DNA of 59,061 nt from Steroidobacteraceae bacterium (GTDB lineage: Bacteria; Pseudomonadota; Gammaproteobacteria; Steroidobacterales; Steroidobacteraceae). The translations under genes and the position numbers were made by a program. Under the pieces are notes generated by a model, which saw only the letters and a list, made by a program, of their open reading frames with translations, was not told where the DNA came from and searched no databases. Within the stretch, counting starts at the first letter, position 1. Each line of letters opens with the position of its first letter. This document shows positions 1 through 8,038 of the stretch, piece by piece. The stretch is from NCBI GenBank assembly GCA_017853555.1, contig JAFMJH010000013.1, forward strand, positions 1 to 59,061, given 5' to 3'.

Positions 1-2
1 GC

Positions 3-284
3 CAGCCTAATGGCGCCCCGCCCTCGGGCATGGGTCCGCCGCCGAGCGGCCAGCCCAACGGCGCTCCGCCTTCGGGCATGGGTCCGCCGCCGGGTGGTCA
101 ACCGACGGGCGCGCCTCCGCAAGGCGGCACAAAGCCGCCAAATGGCACTCCGCCGACGGGCATGGGTCCGCCGCCGAGCGGCCAACCCAACGGCGCCCCG
201 CCTTCGGGCATGGGTCCGCCGCCGAATGGCGGTACACCGCCGGGCGGCATGCCGAATGGCCCGCCGAAACCGCCGGGGACTTGA
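3..284 (+). CDS. C-terminal part of a Pro/Gly-rich repeat protein (5' truncated by window edge)
   Basis: The reading frame is open from base 3 to a TGA at 282-284, and the start lies left of the window. The visible 93 residues are almost entirely Pro, Gly, Asn, Ser, Met and Gln. They form a 16-residue unit of the type GMGPPPSGQPNGAPPS, and the underlying 48-bp DNA unit begins near bases 26, 74, 158 and 206, with an irregular stretch between the second and third copies. There is no recognisable domain and no hydrophobic segment. It could be the disordered tail of a secreted or envelope protein. A hairpin terminator follows at 320-351. Function unknown; being coding is supported by the repeat period being a multiple of three and by the composition. 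Confidence 0.6.
   Translation, partial: QPNGAPPSGMGPPPSGQPNGAPPSGMGPPPGGQPTGAPPQGGTKPPNGTPPTGMGPPPSGQPNGAPPSGMGPPPNGGTPPGGMPNGPPKPPGT
26..253 (+). repeat. 48-bp coding tandem repeat
   Basis: Starts of the GGGCATGGGTCCGCCGCC motif occur at 26, 74, 158 and 206. The spacings of 48, 84 and 48 bp show two pairs of adjacent units separated by a diverged one. The repeat is in frame with the Pro/Gly-rich protein. Confidence 0.8.
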
Positions 285-319
285 TCTCGGCCTGAGCAAC
301 GCGGATTTCGCGTAACGCG

Positions 320-358
320 ACGCCGTCGACTGGGAAACCGGTCGACGGCGTTGTCGTT
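320..358 (+). terminator. Hairpin terminator after the Pro/Gly-rich gene
   Basis: A perfect 11-bp stem (ACGCCGTCGAC at 320-330, complement at 341-351) with a 10-nt loop is followed by a weak T-rich stretch (TTGTCGTTT). It sits 35 bp after the stop of the repeat protein. Confidence 0.65.
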
Positions 359-455
359 TCAACGACCCGTGCAATGCTGACGGACGTCACTCGCAACGCT
401 TAAGCTTGGGCTAGGGGACGCACGACGACCGTGCGATGGGATGGGGTGAAATAAA

Positions 456-1508
456 ATGAAAAAATCCGGACTGGCTGCACTGGCGCTGGTGGCGACATTG
501 GTCTCGGGCTGCACTTCGATCGGCCCGGTGAGCATCGACTACAGCCGCACGGGCTTCAACGAGGCGATTCAACGCACCGATGCCCAGCAACTTCTTTTGA
601 ATATCGTTCGTCAGCGCTACAACGATCCGGTGATGTTTCTGGAAATCACGGCGGTGTCGAGTTCCATGTCGCGCTCCGGAAACTTGAACCTCTCGGGATT
701 TTTCCCGTCCGGATTCGGCGCGCGCGAGTCGTACACCGGCGGCCTCGGCGGATCGATGACGGAGTCGCCGCTGGTTTTCTACGCGCCGAACACCGGCGAA
801 AAATTCGTGCGGCAGATTCTCACACCCATCGATCTGAAGACGATCTCGCTCCTGCTGCAATCCGGTTGGAGCATCGAGCGTGTGCTGCTGGTCGCGGCAG
901 ACTCGATCAACGGCCTGCGCAACAACGTCGCGGGCGACAACGAATATCCGGTGCTCGCCAAACACTTGCGCAGCCTGCAACGCGCGAATCGTCTCGCGTT
1001 CGCCATCGAACGCGACGCAAACGGTGCAGACGTCCTGGCGATGATCCCGACGCCGGGCGCCGCCAATGAAAAGGCTTATCAGGAAGCATGCCGCATTCTC
1101 AATATCCGCCCCGACGGCAAGCCGATTCGGGTGCAGTTGGGGCTCGGCGATCCGACCACCCCGTCGGCGACCGTGATGCTGGCGACTCGATCGCTGTATT
1201 CCGCATTCTATTTTTTGGGTAATGGCGTGCAGGCCTCATCGCGCGACCTAGCCGAAGGTGTCGCACAAAATCGCAACATCGACGGGACGATCTTCGATCC
1301 CGGCAAGGGCGATCTCTTCAAGGTGCGCAGCTCGCGCGGCGCTCCGGAGCGTGCCGCCGTCAAGGTCCGTTATCGCGATGAATGGTTTTACATCGGAGAA
1401 TCGGATCAAGACACCCGCACGACCTTCTCGCTCATGAGCATGCTGCTGATGCTGCAAGGCGGCGACGTGAATCGCATGACTCCGTTGGTGTCGCTGACGC
1501 CGCGCTAG
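456..1508 (+). CDS. Hypothetical lipoprotein
   Basis: A 350-residue protein starting with a lipoprotein signal peptide: MKKSG, a hydrophobic core and the lipobox VSGC, so Cys19 is the predicted lipidated residue. The residue after Cys is Thr, so outer-membrane sorting is likely in a Gram-negative. The start is supported by GGGGTGA about 8 bases upstream. The mature part has a repeatedly amphipathic composition (QQLLLNIVRQRYNDPVMFLE near residues 45-64) but I recognise no named domain. The next gene, an ABC-exporter-like protein, begins 64 bp downstream on the same strand, so the two may be co-transcribed. Function unknown. Confidence 0.75.
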   Translation: MKKSGLAALALVATLVSGCTSIGPVSIDYSRTGFNEAIQRTDAQQLLLNIVRQRYNDPVMFLEITAVSSSMSRSGNLNLSGFFPSGFGARESYTGGLGGSMTESPLVFYAPNTGEKFVRQILTPIDLKTISLLLQSGWSIERVLLVAADSINGLRNNVAGDNEYPVLAKHLRSLQRANRLAFAIERDANGADVLAMIPTPGAANEKAYQEACRILNIRPDGKPIRVQLGLGDPTTPSATVMLATRSLYSAFYFLGNGVQASSRDLAEGVAQNRNIDGTIFDPGKGDLFKVRSSRGAPERAAVKVRYRDEWFYIGESDQDTRTTFSLMSMLLMLQGGDVNRMTPLVSLTPR

Positions 1509-1572
1509 ATCGACGCTAAGACTTGCCGTCGTCGCGCCGAATCGGCGGCGTGACGACGCGCCGGAATACACC

Positions 1573-4500
1573 ATGGAACGCAACATTTACCGATTCATCG
1601 TGCGCCACAGCGCCAAAGATCAGGTGCTGCTGGTGCTATTGTCGGCCGCCGCGCTCCCCTTCCTTTATCTCTCCTTCGAACTGCCGAAGCAGATCATCAA
1701 CCAGGCAATCGGTGGCAGCGGCTTTCCCAAGCCGATTCTCGGCGTTGCACTCGAGCAAATCCCTTATCTGCTCGTTTTATGCGCGGGATTTCTCGGTCTC
1801 GTGCTCATCAACGGCGCCTTCAAGTTTTTCACCTCCACATACCGATACAGAGTCGGCGATCGGCTGCTGCGCCGGCTGCGCTATGACCTGATCGAGCGCT
1901 TGCTGCGCTTCCCCGTCAAGGAATTCAGAACGCAATCGTCGGGGCAAATCGTCTCGATGGTCACCGCCGAGACGTCGCCACTCGGGTTTTTCATGTCCGA
2001 GGCATTGACCGTGCCGACGGTCGCAGCCGGAACGCTGGCGACGATCGTCCTGTTCATTTTTTTGCAAGACTGGATGATGGGCTTGGCGGCCATCGCGCTC
2101 TACCCGGTGCAGTTGCTGATCATTCCGAAGATCCAGCAGCGCGTGAACGACCTGCAGCGGCGCGAGTCTCTGGCGGTACGCGGCATTTCGGACAAGGTCG
2201 GCCACATCATTTCCGGCGCCGCAGAAATTCACGGCCACGACACGTCGCAGTACGAGCTTGCTCAAATCACCAAACGACTCGGCGGCGTTTTCGATCTGCG
2301 CGTCCGGATCGCGAGCTCACGCTACACCGTCAACGTGTTGAACCAGTTTTTCTCGCAATTGACGCCGTTCTTCTTTTTGTCGATCGGCGGATACCTCGCC
2401 ATTCGAGGCGACATCAGCCTGGGCTCGCTGGTCGCGGTACTTTCGGCGCACAAAGACATGTACGCGCCTTGGAAGGACTTGATCGACTACTATCAAAAAG
2501 CCGAGGACGCACGCGTCAAATACGACCAGTTGCGCGAATACTTTGCGCCGCCGACATTGATGGACCGCATCGTACTCTCCGCGGAGCCGTCGCTGCGTAC
2601 CGAGAGCGTCGGCAAGCTCGTTGCGTCGAACGTGGTGGTCGAGAGTGATGACGGCCTCAAATCGGTCGACGGCGCAAACCTCGACTTGTCATTGCCGGTC
2701 CACGCCGGCTTTTACGGCGGCACGGGTGCTGCACGCGAAGAGCTTGCGCGCGTGCTGGCGCGCCAACTGCGACCCCGCGACGGCACTCTGAAAATCTTCG
2801 ATCACGATCTGACCACGCTGCCCGACAGCGTGGTCGGACGGCGCATCGCACTCGCCTCCTCGGAAGTATTTTTGGGCGCTGGCAGCATCCGTGACACTTT
2901 GCTGTATCCGCTGCGTCATCGCCCGATCGGGCACGCCGCGGCGTCCGACGCCGAAGCGGAGCGCTCGGGCAACAGCACCTTCGAGCCGGATGCGGAGTGG
3001 CTGGACTACGCGGCGGCAGGATGCGGAAGCGACGATGAGCTCCGTCTACGAATCGCGGAAATCCTGCGCCGCGTGGATTTCGAGCAGGATGTCTATGCGT
3101 TCGGTTTGCGACGCATCGTCGATGCACGCACGTCGCCCGAACTCGCCGAGCGCTTGCTCGGGGCTCGCCATTTGTTGCGCCGGAAGGTCGTCGAAAGCGG
3201 CTTGAGTGCGGCCGTGGAATCCTTTGACCGCACTGCGTATCTCGCCAACGCGACGGTAGCGGAAAACATTTTGTTCGGTACTCCGGTCGGCGATGCATTG
3301 GCCCTCGATCGACTCGGCGACAATCCGTACATGCGTGAGGTCATCGAATCCTCCGGGCTGACGGCGGAGTTTCTCGAACGCGGCCGAAAGCTGGCGGTGC
3401 TCATGACCGAAATGTTCCGCAGCCTCAAGTCGGGCCAGGAGTTTTTCGAGCAGTTCAGCTTCATACGTGCCGAAGAGCTGCCCGAGTTCGACGTCATCGT
3501 GCGGCGCGCCGATCAGCTCGGGGTTTCGGCGCTTTCGGATCACGACCGCGCCCAGCTGATTCGTCTGCCATTCAAGCTCGTGGCGTCGCAACACGCCGTC
3601 GGCGCGATCGACGCCGACTTCCAGGCCGCGATTTTGCGTGCACGCGAACTGTTCGCGGCCAACCTGCCGCCGACGCTAGGCAACAGCGTGCAATTTTTCG
3701 ATCCGACGACTTACAACGGCGCAGCCAGCGTCCACGACAACATTCTCTTTGGGAAAGTCGTCCTGTCGCGCAAAGAGCAAAGCGAAAAACTCGATCAGTT
3801 GGTGGCGGAAGTTCTTGATGAATTGGGGCTGCGGCTCGCGATACTGGACCTCGGTCTGGAGTACGACATCGGAATCGGCGGCGCGCGATTGACCGCAGCG
3901 CAACGACAACGTCTCGCGCTCGCCCGTTGCCTGATCAAGCGACCGGACATCTTGATTTTCAACGATGCGATGTCGGCGCTGGACGTACGTGCGCAAGATG
4001 CCCTGTTCGCGAACTTGCGTCGCGAACTGCGCGATCGTACGTTGCTGCTGATCGACGCGGACTCGACGCGAGTCAAGACGCTTGAACGCGCCTTCGAGTT
4101 GCGGAACGGCAAGGTCGTCGAACATTCGGCGGCCGTCGCGCGGGAGTCGACGCCGACCACCAGAACCGACGAAGGCAGCGACGATCTATCCAACACGGTC
4201 GGCATTCTCGCGCAGATTCCGCTCTTCGCCGGCATGGATCGCTCGCAACTCAAATTGCTCGCATTCACCAGCGAGCCCGTCGCGTTCGAGCCGGAGCATG
4301 TCGTGTTCCGCCAAGGTGACCCCGGCGACAACGCCTACGTGATTCTGGAAGGAAGCGCGGAAGTGGTGCTCGAGAGCGCTTCAGGCGAGACCGTCGTTGC
4401 ACGACTCGGCCGACATCAAGTGTTCGGCGAAATGGCGCTGCTGACGAGCAGCCCCCGTACGACGACGATACGCGCGGCCACGGCCTTGTCGATGCTCGCG

Positions 4501-4635
4501 ATCAGGCAAGACGTGTTCGTACGGTTGGTCGAGGAGAACTCGCAAGTGTCCGTCGGTATCACGCGCATGCTGATCGAGCGACTCGCCAAAACGAATGCCG
4601 ATCTCAATCGCGCGCGAGCGGAGTCTCGGGGCTGA
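1573..4635 (+). CDS. ABC-exporter-like membrane protein with degenerate ATPase and C-terminal cyclic-nucleotide-binding domain
   Basis: 1020 residues. Residues 1-310 look like an ABC type-1 transmembrane domain with about six helices. The nucleotide-binding domain is badly altered: the Walker A position (residues 382-390) reads GGTGAAREE with no Lys or Ser/Thr; the signature reads LTAAQ (near 770); Walker B reads DILIFNDAM (near 792), with Asn and Asp where Asp and Glu are expected; and the H-loop His is Asp (near 828). About 385 residues separate Walker A from the signature, against roughly 100-110 normally. The insertion contains two similar segments ending in AENILFG (near 560) and HDNILFG (near 720). 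Residues 876-1005 form a CNB domain with FGEMALLTSSPRTT, which keeps the phosphate-binding Glu and Arg. It overlaps the convergent phosphatase gene by 32 bp. ATP-driven transport is doubtful; a ligand-responsive membrane scaffold is an alternative. Confidence 0.85.
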   Translation: MERNIYRFIVRHSAKDQVLLVLLSAAALPFLYLSFELPKQIINQAIGGSGFPKPILGVALEQIPYLLVLCAGFLGLVLINGAFKFFTSTYRYRVGDRLLRRLRYDLIERLLRFPVKEFRTQSSGQIVSMVTAETSPLGFFMSEALTVPTVAAGTLATIVLFIFLQDWMMGLAAIALYPVQLLIIPKIQQRVNDLQRRESLAVRGISDKVGHIISGAAEIHGHDTSQYELAQITKRLGGVFDLRVRIASSRYTVNVLNQFFSQLTPFFFLSIGGYLAIRGDISLGSLVAVLSAHKDMYAPWKDLIDYYQKAEDARVKYDQLREYFAPPTLMDRIVLSAEPSLRTESVGKLVASNVVVESDDGLKSVDGANLDLSLPVHAGFYGGTGAAREELARVLARQLRPRDGTLKIFDHDLTTLPDSVVGRRIALASSEVFLGAGSIRDTLLYPLRHRPIGHAAASDAEAERSGNSTFEPDAEWLDYAAAGCGSDDELRLRIAEILRRVDFEQDVYAFGLRRIVDARTSPELAERLLGARHLLRRKVVESGLSAAVESFDRTAYLANATVAENILFGTPVGDALALDRLGDNPYMREVIESSGLTAEFLERGRKLAVLMTEMFRSLKSGQEFFEQFSFIRAEELPEFDVIVRRADQLGVSALSDHDRAQLIRLPFKLVASQHAVGAIDADFQAAILRARELFAANLPPTLGNSVQFFDPTTYNGAASVHDNILFGKVVLSRKEQSEKLDQLVAEVLDELGLRLAILDLGLEYDIGIGGARLTAAQRQRLALARCLIKRPDILIFNDAMSALDVRAQDALFANLRRELRDRTLLLIDADSTRVKTLERAFELRNGKVVEHSAAVARESTPTTRTDEGSDDLSNTVGILAQIPLFAGMDRSQLKLLAFTSEPVAFEPEHVVFRQGDPGDNAYVILEGSAEVVLESASGETVVARLGRHQVFGEMALLTSSPRTTTIRAATALSMLAIRQDVFVRLVEENSQVSVGITRMLIERLAKTNADLNRARAESRG

Positions 4636-5410
4636 CCGACTTGCGTGTCGGCAGCGCGGGCGACATCCCCAACGCACGGCGCAACTCTTGCGTGGCGGCG
4701 GCACGGTCGCGTTCGAACGCGGGGCTGCCCGACATCAACGCGACGGCCACGGTACCCAACACCTTGCCGGCATCCACGTCGGTCGGATGATGCGCCCCGA
4801 CGATCACGCGTGATTGTCGGTATTGCTCGGCGCGCACGAACAGCTGTGTCTGTTTTTCGGGCACCATCATCGAGAGCAGGATGGCGCAGATCGTACCGCG
4901 CGTCGCATGACCGCTCGGATACGAGGCGTAGTCGCGCTGACTGCTGGTGATTCCGGAGCTGACGTCGGCGAGCCGCTCGACGTTGTCGTTGCCGACGTAT
5001 GGGCGGGGCCTGCGCCACTGATCTTTCACCACGCCTGCCGGTACGCTCCCCTCGCGCAAGGCTTGCTCGAAAAACTCGCGCGTGGCGGGCAAATTTTTCG
5101 GCGTGAAATCCTTGCCGAGCACATCCGCGTAGCGGAAGCACTCGCCCTCGGCATCCGCCACGGCGAGCTTGCGGCGCGCGTCATCGTCACGCGTGACGCG
5201 TTGCACGGCGAGCACGGCCTCGAGATCGCGACGCTGCGCCTCCGAATCCCGCGCGGGCGGTGGCGGCAGCAAGGCCACCCAATCGACGTTGGTCGACGAC
5301 ATGTAGGCCGGTCGATTTTCTTTGGCGCCGCCCGCGAGCGGCGCAAAGGCGACGAACAGGCCCAGCAGCGCAGTTGCGCCGATGCGGGAGACAGATGCAA
5401 TCACGGACAC
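4604..5410 (-). CDS. Class A-type acid phosphatase (PAP2 superfamily), exported
   Basis: 268 residues with an N-terminal signal peptide (MSVIASVSRIGATALLG then a hydrophobic core ending near AGGA). The PAP2/class A acid phosphatase signature is complete: KDQWRRPRP, then SYPSGHATRG, then SRVIVGAHHPTDV. These supply the Lys, Arg and two His residues of the phosphohistidine mechanism. It is expected to be a periplasmic non-specific phosphomonoesterase. The 3' end overlaps the convergent ABC-like gene by 32 bp. The aquaporin-CNB gene ends 33 bp upstream on the same strand, so it may be the last gene of that transcript. Confidence 0.88.
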   Translation of the reverse strand: MSVIASVSRIGATALLGLFVAFAPLAGGAKENRPAYMSSTNVDWVALLPPPPARDSEAQRRDLEAVLAVQRVTRDDDARRKLAVADAEGECFRYADVLGKDFTPKNLPATREFFEQALREGSVPAGVVKDQWRRPRPYVGNDNVERLADVSSGITSSQRDYASYPSGHATRGTICAILLSMMVPEKQTQLFVRAEQYRQSRVIVGAHHPTDVDAGKVLGTVAVALMSGSPAFERDRAAATQELRRALGMSPALPTRKSVSPETPLARD

Positions 5411-5443
5411 TCTCCGGGGGAGACAGCGACGATCACGAGCCGC

Positions 5444-6565
5444 TCAAAGGATGACGCGTCGATCGGTCTCGTGCAATCGTTCGGCCAACTGCTTGAGCAG
5501 GCGCTGAGTCTCCAACGGATGCTCCGTGATGACATGCGCGAAGTTGTCGGGCGTGACGACTCGCAAGGAAGCATCGCGGGTGACGACCACGGAAGCCGAC
5601 CGCGGCAATTGCAGCAACAGCCCCATCTCGCCGATCCACTCGCCGGGACCTAGCGTCGCGAGCACGACATCCTCGCCATTCGCACCACGGCGCCGCACTT
5701 CGACTTCACCCCGCTCGACCACATATGCCTTGTCGGCCGACTCGCCCTCGCGCAGCACTACGGCGCCAGCCGCAAACAACGAATGCGAACAATCGGAGAA
5801 AATGCATCGATATCGTTCAGTGTGGAACAGCTTGGCGCAACCGGCCCGTCCGTGCGCGCCGAAGGTCCGTCCATAGACGAAGACCGCGAGCACTGCGCCG
5901 GCGACCGGGCCGACCACGTACAGCCAGAAATGGTCGAATACGGTGGTGAGCAAGGCAGGCGCAAAGCTGCGCGCCGGATTGAGACTCGTGCCGGAAATCG
6001 GCGCCTCGACGAATACGAGCAACGCTACCAGCAAGCCCGCGAAATACGGCGTGCGCGCAGCCTGACGCGGCTCGTTGACGCAGTAGAGAATCGTGAACAT
6101 CAAGGCAAACGTGATGACGAATTCGGCAATCAAAGCGACGCCGGCCGAATACGCACCGCCCGGCAAGGTGATGCCGAGCTGCACGCTTTGCGCGGCTGCG
6201 CCACCGACCATCGCGATCACCCAGACGCCGAGCACGGCGCCGAGCATCTGCGCGACCACGTACGCGAGCGCATCGATGGTGGTGACCTGGCCCTTCACCC
6301 AGAATGCAACCGTGACGGCCGGGTTCAAATGCCCGCCGCTGCGCTGCCCGAGCGGCGACAGGACGACGGCCGTGCCGCCGCCGGCAAACAGCAGTCCGGT
6401 GCACAAACGACGCAGCGGCTCCGACGGGATGAGTTCGCGCATCACGCTGCCGTCGGACCACATGAACGTGACCGCACCGATGCCGACGATCATCATGATC
6501 GCGGTACCGAAGAATTCCGCCAAGTATTCAGGCAAGTGATTTTTCAAAATGGCTCCGCGGCTCAC
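5444..6565 (-). CDS. Aquaporin (MIP family) fused to a C-terminal cyclic-nucleotide-binding domain
   Basis: I place the start at a GTG at 6565, because it overlaps the upstream stop as GTGA and leaves 373 residues beginning VSRGAILKNHLPEYLAEFFG. Residues 1-230 are a major intrinsic protein with six hydrophobic segments and both pore motifs, HLNPAVTVA and SLNPARSFA, so it should be a water, glycerol or small-solute channel. A CNB domain of about 120 residues follows directly, with IGEMGLLLQLPRSAS as the phosphate-binding cassette; its Glu and Arg are intact. MIP channels are normally about 230-280 residues without such a domain. The 4-bp coupling with the HD-domain gene suggests joint production. 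Gating by a cyclic nucleotide is inference; a docking role for the CNB domain is also possible. Confidence 0.88.
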   Translation of the reverse strand: MSRGAILKNHLPEYLAEFFGTAIMMIVGIGAVTFMWSDGSVMRELIPSEPLRRLCTGLLFAGGGTAVVLSPLGQRSGGHLNPAVTVAFWVKGQVTTIDALAYVVAQMLGAVLGVWVIAMVGGAAAQSVQLGITLPGGAYSAGVALIAEFVITFALMFTILYCVNEPRQAARTPYFAGLLVALLVFVEAPISGTSLNPARSFAPALLTTVFDHFWLYVVGPVAGAVLAVFVYGRTFGAHGRAGCAKLFHTERYRCIFSDCSHSLFAAGAVVLREGESADKAYVVERGEVEVRRRGANGEDVVLATLGPGEWIGEMGLLLQLPRSASVVVTRDASLRVVTPDNFAHVITEHPLETQRLLKQLAERLHETDRRVIL

Positions 6566-7953
6566 GGCCGATTTTGCAATACCGCCACGCGCCGTCGCTC
6601 GTAGAGCTCGGCGATCCCGGCAGCGATGGCGGCAGTGAGCGCCGGGTCGAATTCTTTCAAAAATCTCTCGGCCGCAGATCGCCGACCCTGCGAATCGCTC
6701 GCCGCCGCGAGCGACTGAAACATCGTCTGCGCGGAGTCTCGCAACGCGCTCATGCGTGCAAAGCCCATGCACCTCAAAAACACGGCGGCCACGGGCGAAT
6801 GCCGGATGTCGTACTGCACGTCCGCATGCCGTCCCTCCTCGAGCAGGGACCGCACGGCTGCTTCGATGGAATCGCGCGGAGCGGGCGCTGCGGGGTACGC
6901 AGGCAACAACGCTTCGAGCGTCCCGATGTCGTAAGCCGGGTCAGGCACGAGCTCGCCCATCAACGCGGACAATGCGACGTCGGGCGCGAACCGCAACGAC
7001 AAAGCCTCGAGAAACGCGATCGAAACGAGCTTGGCGCCGAGGTAATGCCGCGCGATGGCGAGATTGCGCGTCGCAGCCGCGACCCACGACGCATACTTCG
7101 CCTCATCGGGCTCGCCGCCGAAACGACGGAACACCGCCTCCGGACGCAGGCTGCCCAAAAACCCTGCCATTTTTTGCAGCGAAGTCCGGTAGTCGCGCAC
7201 CGTGTAGGTGGGCGAGACCAGAAGGTTGTGGTTGGTCTCGGGAATGAGATGCCAGGTGTCGTCCAAAAAAATGGCCACGTCGTCGGAACCGAACCCCTGC
7301 ACGTCCCGGTTCGCCAGACGTACCGCCCGACGCACGACATCGTCGACGTCGGTCGGCGACCAGCCGAACTGCAACTCCACCGACAGCGCAGCCAAGCGCG
7401 TATGCAGAATCTCGCTCGCCGTCGGTTTGCCCGGCTCGGCGAGTCGAAACGGAATCGTCGCCTCGATGCACGCGATCACTTGCGCCACGGCGGCGGGTGG
7501 AAACGTGGGGGCCAAAACTTGCGCCGCCACGAGCGCGCTCAGGAATTCGTTTTGACCGGCGAACGGCGACAACACGTCGCCGAAATCGAGCCCGAACAAA
7601 CGTCGCACCGCGAGGAACTTCGGATCGGCACGACAATCCGCCGCATCGCGTATGCACAGGCGCTCGGGCGCACCCAACTCGAACGTCGGTATTTCGCGGA
7701 TGAACGGCGTGATGTGCTGGGCGAGATTCAGCGGAATGCGCTGATCGACCTGCAGATAAACGACATCGTGGAACAAGCCGGCCAATTGCTCGACGGGATC
7801 GAGTTGTCCGCCGACCATGAACACGTGATCGACCGTGTGGAAGCGGCGCCAGACGCCGGTCATGGACTGGATCACGATCTCGGCGATCGGTGCGAGCCGT
7901 TCGTGCTGCACCGAAAGCCCGAGCGCTGTGGCGATCGCCGTCAGGCGATCCAT
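6562..7953 (-). CDS. HD-domain protein, predicted metal-dependent phosphohydrolase
   Basis: 463 residues from the ATG at 7953; an in-frame ATG at 7983 would add ten residues but has no visible ribosome-binding site. The N-terminal 200 residues resemble predicted HD-superfamily phosphohydrolases: FHTVDHVF (His39, His43), then LAGLFHDVVY with the His-Asp pair at 62-63. The C-terminal half (about 230-463) is helical, contains no motif I know and ends in an Ala-rich segment. No signal peptide, so cytoplasmic. Its stop overlaps the GTG start of the aquaporin-CNB gene. HD enzymes often cleave nucleotides or cyclic nucleotides, so it could turn over the ligand of the CNB domains; that is inference from context. 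Confidence 0.72.
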   Translation of the reverse strand: MDRLTAIATALGLSVQHERLAPIAEIVIQSMTGVWRRFHTVDHVFMVGGQLDPVEQLAGLFHDVVYLQVDQRIPLNLAQHITPFIREIPTFELGAPERLCIRDAADCRADPKFLAVRRLFGLDFGDVLSPFAGQNEFLSALVAAQVLAPTFPPAAVAQVIACIEATIPFRLAEPGKPTASEILHTRLAALSVELQFGWSPTDVDDVVRRAVRLANRDVQGFGSDDVAIFLDDTWHLIPETNHNLLVSPTYTVRDYRTSLQKMAGFLGSLRPEAVFRRFGGEPDEAKYASWVAAATRNLAIARHYLGAKLVSIAFLEALSLRFAPDVALSALMGELVPDPAYDIGTLEALLPAYPAAPAPRDSIEAAVRSLLEEGRHADVQYDIRHSPVAAVFLRCMGFARMSALRDSAQTMFQSLAAASDSQGRRSAAERFLKEFDPALTAAIAAGIAELYERRRVAVLQNRP

Positions 7954-8015
7954 GCACTCGCGATAAGCTACCCCCCGCTCCATGTGGTTAGCTTAACCCA
8001 GTCCACCTGGGGGAG

Positions 8016-8032
8016 CGTGGCGCGGCGCCACG
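8016..8032. terminator. Short GC hairpin between the glycosyltransferase and HD genes
   Basis: A perfect 7-bp stem (CGTGGCG/CGCCACG) with a 3-nt loop lies just after the glycosyltransferase stop. There is no T-tract on either strand, so termination is only possible, not shown. Confidence 0.3.
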
Positions 8033-8038
8033 CGATAT

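Noticed and set aside
26-253. Possible CRISPR array
   Set aside because: The 48-bp units are adjacent without variable spacers and lie in an open reading frame.
7-396. 129-residue minus-strand frame through the Pro/Gly repeat
   Set aside because: It mirrors the repetitive GC-rich DNA and runs through the terminator; the plus-strand repeat has the consistent composition and period.
5783-6604. 273-residue plus-strand frame opposite the aquaporin fusion
   Set aside because: Antisense shadow with charged, motif-free sequence; the minus strand carries both NPA motifs and the CNB domain.
8016-8032. Full terminator status for the short hairpin
   Set aside because: No T-tract on either strand; kept only as a low-confidence hairpin.
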